This document shows, in pieces, positions 59,990 through 64,000 of a DNA stretch of 64,000 nt. Positions within the stretch are counted from its first letter, which is position 1; each line of letters begins with the position of its first letter. The stretch is from Russula earlei (lineage: Eukaryota; Basidiomycota; Agaricomycetes; Russulales; Russulaceae): contig JAGFNK010000215.1 in the NCBI GenBank assembly GCA_025769875.1, positions 18,806 through 82,805 of the forward strand, in the 5' to 3' direction. A program made the translations under genes and the position numbers. The notes below the pieces were generated by a model, which saw only the letters and a list, made by a program, of their open reading frames with translations, did not search any database and was not told the DNA's origin.

Positions 59990-60821
59990 GTCCTGGATCC
60001 CTGTGCACTACAAAAGTTGTTATGGAATGGAAATTTGCATGAATGGTCAGCATACAAGGTGTGTTTGATGCTGCTGTACTCGGCGTCTCTTAACTGCCTT
60101 CCAACGATTACAATCGGTTGATGAGAAAAAGCGCCGTTTCCGCTCATTTCTGTCTGGTGGGCGCTCCAACTGTTGGGTTTATGAGTGGAGGACAGTCAGA
60201 CATACGCATTGGCACAGAGGCTCACCCGGTGATGTTTGCAATTGCGTGGTGGTGATGGTGGTGGTGACACAGTATTCCCTCGTCGTTTGACTGCAGTCGA
60301 ATGGCGAGGGTTCAATACCATGCTTGCGATTGGGTTGTTGTGATATAGAGGCGATTGTCACCGTCATGGTCTCCATGGGTTTAAATACCTTGAGAAGGTG
60401 CAGGTACTATTGTGGGCTCAAACTGTATATTCGGGAGATCAAGACGCATATGCGTATACATCGGCAGCTTGTTGTAATTGGTTAGGGAGAAATGAGTCAT
60501 TATCACATGACGAGGATAATTGTTATCGCCAACAAGCACGGTGACGAGCGACCAACAGTTAGCGTGTTTGGGAAGAGATAGAAGACATTCTTACGTGTAC
60601 TTCTCAAAAGCATAGAACACAGTGCCCTTTTGCAGCACTGTCAAGGAGAGAAGGGTATCACCCAGCACGCATGTTCATGAGAGCGGCACTAACTTTGGGG
60701 ATAATTGTTCTCGCCGTGGGCGCCTATAGGGCGGTCCCTTATGCTTAGAGGTGAGATCATTAGTGGGTCTGAGCGTCAGACTGCATAATAAAAGGTCCAT
60801 ACTTACCATGAGGTTTTATCA
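59990..60821. other. Intergenic, nothing recognised
   Basis: No gene seen. GGTGGT/CACCAC-type triplets occur near 60245-60275. Confidence 0.5.
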
Positions 60822-61608
60822 ATGTATACGATCGACCACGCCGAGTGTGCTCTTCGGCAACACAATCCGACCGAGAAGACCCTCAATCGATACAGTATTC
60901 CTGTACTACAGGAGTTATGTGTCAAGCGCGGCATTGATGTGGGTGGCTCAAGTCGCCTGCTGAAGAAGCCATATATCGATGCACTATTGATCCACGTGAG
61001 ATGAACTCACCATCGCTTGTCCTTTATTCACCATGGAAGCTAGTGTGGGCAGCATAGTCGCAGGGACAGGGATCAATTAAGATTGAAGATTTGACTTCCG
61101 AATTTCTTGCCTCAACGCGTGATTACTCTCCCAAGACCTGACGGCACCTCTGAGCAGAGCATTGCCGATGAAAACCAGAGGCCATCAACAGCAAGTACAC
61201 AGCGATGAACCAGCAAGCACTTTCCGATTTACACAGCCCACAGCAGCGGAGCATTCACACAGCGAGGTCGACACATTCTACGTCCGGCATGCATTGACTC
61301 CAGCACCGACAGACGATCAAGAGAAGATGCCTGACGGAAATACTGATTGTACGTCTGCTCCTGGGTGTCAGTCAAACACAATTGCAATTCCAAGCAAACG
61401 ATCCTACCCTTTTGGGAAGGATGCGCCAAGGAAAAAAAGAAAAGTGGAAAGTTACATCCTTGTGAGGATTTACGAACAACGAAAGGACCTGGAACATATG
61501 AATGAGATCGAATATCCCTTGACGCCAGACGGTGGACTTGATCTTGTGGGGTTATCTCAAAAATTAACGTCAGACAGTGCCAGGCAAGTCGGTTCAATAT
61601 CATACTGA
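60822..61608 (+). pseudogene. SAP-domain nuclear protein, probably fragmentary
   Basis: ATG at 60822 opens MYTIDHAECALRQHNPTEK, then a SAP-like helix-loop-helix DNA-binding motif (RYSIPVLQELCVKRGIDVGG with SRLLKKPYIDALLIHV). The frame then meets a GTGAGA donor-like site at about 60997. Downstream, 61130-61608 in another frame gives a polar segment with HSDEPASTFRFTQPTAAEH and a strong nuclear signal APRKKRKVESY at about 61427-61455, then EIEYPLTPDGGLDLVGLSQK. No intron choice I tried links the two parts without a stop. Either more introns exist or the gene is broken. Confidence 0.5.
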
Positions 61609-62087
61609 TCTGTGGCGTTGGCTATGCTGACTGTCTCCTAAGGTGCTGGACGCCCGCTCTTCATGACCGTGGTTTAGCAAGCGCCTTGTTTTGGAAAGCG
61701 GTGCCATTAGGCTGTTGAAAGCAAAAGAAGGGTATTTACGGGTGGTAGTTCAATCATCCTCGTAGCTGCTCAGTGATCGGAGGGTATAAACCACTACTGC
61801 AAGATCCCTGTTTCAGCCAACCCCATGCCTCTGTCTGTCCAGATATAATGACCCCTCGTCGTCATCCCAAATTTACAGGCTTCTTTCATGCCGGCATTAA
61901 GTATCCACTGTACAAGGAAACTGTGCATACAACCAATGCGTTTGTCTGATGGGATAGGACCTCAAATTATAGGAGTGTTACGATAGACTGGCAAATGATG
62001 GGGGGAGATGGAAAAACGAACATGATTGTTGTGGAAGGTAGCGGCTGTCTCGTTGCAATGGTCCATGTTATGAGGAGACATAACAAT
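61609..62087. other. Intergenic, nothing recognised
   Basis: 3' flank between the SAP fragment and the Myb pseudogene; no coding exon was recognised. Confidence 0.5.
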
Positions 62088-63057
62088 CTATCGAGAATGT
62101 AACATAACAAGGCAGGCGAAATGGATTTCTTTGACATGGGGTGCCATTATAGACCATTTGCTTTGACACTGCTTTGATGTCCTGGGTCGCTCCCCATGGC
62201 CTTTGAAATGGAAACCCAAAATCCTCGAGCGGACATGTCCGATTTACCTTCCCGGGCCAACTCCTCAATTGCGTGATGAAGTTGGCCTTCCTCCTCCGAA
62301 GACCAGGCTCCTTTTCCATACAGATGCAGCGTCAGAAGGTCTTGATAGAACACATATCAGGAGACATACCTCTCCGTCTGATGCCCTGATATTGTGTGTG
62401 GGCGAAACCGGTCGCTACAGTCGGCCGGTGAGCGCTGCACTAATTCTGCGACGGCAACCCAGTCATTTCCTTTCTTCTGGACAGCTCTGTTGGGAGGAGG
62501 GAGATAAGAAAGGAAACATGTGGAGACTGACAGACGTCTCACCTGCGCAGCTGCTCATCCTCCGCAGCCCCCCACTTCCCTGCTTTAGCAAGGGGATCAC
62601 GCGCACGCCGAACGTGGTAAAAGACGGACTTGACCCCCCTCTGGGGCACGGCACGAGCTAAAGCACACATATAACACATATATCGGCATTACTTGAGTAT
62701 ACACCGACCGATGCGGCTCCAAAACCCATTAGTAGGCTGGGAAGAGTATATGAGATCATCCAACTGCTCGTCATCCAGGTCATTTTCCTAAACGGCAGTG
62801 CGTTAGCAAAACAAATGATGATTCCAATGCATTGCGCACCTTCTTGTACGTCCCTAATGCGGCATGAACTTGTCCTACCTCCTCCCTAGTGAACGGACCC
62901 TTACGACATGATATGCCTGAGCAAGTTGAAAATCACGTCTGAGGCTAGAAACTTCAAAAGCTCACTCACCAGCGTCCCCGAATTGCTTGACACTCATCCA
63001 TTGTGTTGCTAGGAACTCGGGTATGTCCTCTGGAGATACAGTACAATGCTGATTCAT
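62088..63057 (-). pseudogene. Reb1/TTF1-like Myb DNA-binding protein, frameshifted
   Basis: Myb/SANT-repeat protein of the type that binds rDNA terminators in yeasts (Reb1/Rtf1) and animals (TTF1). Possible start MNQHCTVSPEDIPEFLATQW at 63057; real N-terminal exons may lie further upstream. In order over six exons: VKQFGDA, GPFTREEVGQVHAALGTYKK, ENDLDDEQLDDLIY and GFWSRI, RAVPQRGVKSVFYHVRRACD, GKWGAAEDEQLRR, KKGNDWVAVAELVQRSPADC (Myb repeat), and GAWSSEEEGQLHHAIEELAR with FWVSISKAMG (second repeat). After SKAMG, near 62190, the expected continuation (RTSKQCQSKW) is read one frame away, a single-base shift. It stops at 62147 unshifted, or 62088 in the shifted frame. Confidence 0.72.
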
Positions 63058-63665
63058 ATGCTATATTTCCTGGAGGACATTAGTGAATGCGGAGGGACAT
63101 ACTTCGTTCCGACATACGCAATTGAGTATAACCAGGTGGAACGCAAAAAGGGGAAATGTTCATAGGTGGCGAGTTAAGTATCTGTCTACTACACGGCCGC
63201 TACGAGCCGGAGTCGCGGGCCGAAGTGGCCACAGGAAGGAATTATTGCAGCAAGTCCCAAGTCTAATATAATAAGATTATTTCAGTGTCTCACTGTGGGG
63301 CACGAACACTGAGGATCCAAGGCGAACTATCTGAGTGTACAAGTAAGGCCGCTACGAGGTACGCGCATGCACGCGTACGCACTGGTAACTACATTTCAAC
63401 TATGGACGGTGTTCTTTAATGACAGGTAAAGCAAATGTCCATGTGAGCGAATCAAGTCCCTTTCCGTTCGCTAGGTGCAGCCTCGGCATGCGTGTGCATA
63501 CAGGCGCGCGACTTCGACACGTCATACGGTCTGTGCGCAAGCGCGCGATGGGTGGTAAGGACGAAAAATGATAACTAGGGGTAATGTGTCACAGCGACAA
63601 TAAGAGGAATGGGGACATACAGGACATCCTAGTTGGGTTCGCAGTCGATGTAGATAATGTCCTGC
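63058..63665. other. Intergenic, nothing recognised
   Basis: May contain upstream exons of the Myb pseudogene, but none could be joined. Confidence 0.4.
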
Positions 63666-63938
63666 TCAGCAGGGCCTTGAGGAGAGGCGATGGTCTGGAG
63701 GCGCGCGTTTACGCTGCCGGGATGAGCTTGATGCTGATGTGGGAGCGGGGTCCACAGCCTCACGCAGCCGGTCGAGATCCTGCTGCACACCTTGGAGTTC
63801 CCTCAGCACACCATCGAACTCCTGGCGGAGAGTGGTGAGCTCTTTGAAAGCTTCATCGCGCTCCTCTCCGAGACGATCAATCCGTTGCTGGAAAGGCTGA
63901 GCCTCCGCGCGGTCACGGGCTTCCCATGCGCGGGCCAT
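63666..63938 (-). CDS. Short coiled-coil ORF of unknown role
   Basis: 90 residues. ATG at 63938 (MARAWEARDRAEAQPF), then heptad-like RIDRLGEERDEAFKELTTLR and LRELQGVQQDLDRLREAVD, a clear coiled coil, then a Ser-rich and basic end (SSRQRKRAPPDHRLSSRPC). Such coiled coils occur near gag-like proteins of agaricomycete retroelements, but no gag or zinc knuckle is visible. It may be part of a gene that continues outside the window. Confidence 0.45.
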   Translation of the reverse strand: MARAWEARDRAEAQPFQQRIDRLGEERDEAFKELTTLRQEFDGVLRELQGVQQDLDRLREAVDPAPTSASSSSRQRKRAPPDHRLSSRPC

Positions 63939-64000
63939 TGACTCGTCGTCCTTGTGATCGTGAGATGTAACTGTGTGATGAGGACGACTGGTTGTAAAAA

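Overview
The window is nuclear DNA from a filamentous basidiomycete fungus, most likely an agaricomycete. Genes are dense and split by many introns of about 50-70 nt with GT-AG, and sometimes GC-AG, ends. Several families are typical of that group: a FunK1-type protein kinase, F-box/LRR proteins, a Ty3-like gag relic and a basidiomycete-type metallothionein. Almost every gene had to be pieced together from several short exons, so internal exon borders are approximate unless stated. Start and stop positions were read from the bases.

Layout. 0.5-9 kb: NOP16 (-) and QCR10 (+) diverge; then a HAD-like hydrolase (-), a MITE-like inverted repeat, a penta-EF-hand protein (+) and a peroxisomal long-chain acyl-CoA synthetase (+). 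9-13.5 kb: a non-coding stretch, an unknown Pro/Ser-rich gene (-) and an MFS transporter (+). 13.5-19 kb: a decayed zone with an M24 metallopeptidase pseudogene and a smaller remnant of the same family. 20-34.3 kb: an unknown gene (-), PDX1/SNZ vitamin B6 synthase (+), an RS/RD-rich gene (-) head-to-head with a cyclin-L-like gene (+), SRP receptor alpha (+), glyoxalase II (+) and SFT2 (-). 35.3-52.3 kb: a compact housekeeping block with EDC4 (-), a tiny metallothionein (+), Rab geranylgeranyltransferase alpha (-), SYF1 (+), an unknown gene (-), a WD40 protein (+), nitronate monooxygenase (-) and holocytochrome c synthase (+). 52.3-64 kb: a graveyard with an F-box pseudogene, a gag relic, a FunK1 pseudogene, another F-box pseudogene, SAP-domain remnants and a Reb1/TTF1-like Myb pseudogene.

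The genes do not form a metabolic cluster. Recurring themes are RNA handling (NOP16, EDC4, SYF1, cyclin L with an RS-rich neighbour), membrane traffic and targeting (SRP receptor, SFT2, Rab prenylation) and organelle metabolism (QCR10, HCCS, GLO2, peroxisomal ACS). I found no CRISPR array, rRNA, convincing tRNA, or clearly new multigene system. The most notable items are the 35-residue metallothionein spread over three exons, the M24 copy that has lost two metal ligands, the cluster of in-frame TGA codons in the right-hand 12 kb, a start codon that forms an exon by itself in the Rab GGTase gene, and very short shared promoters (38 and 43 bp).
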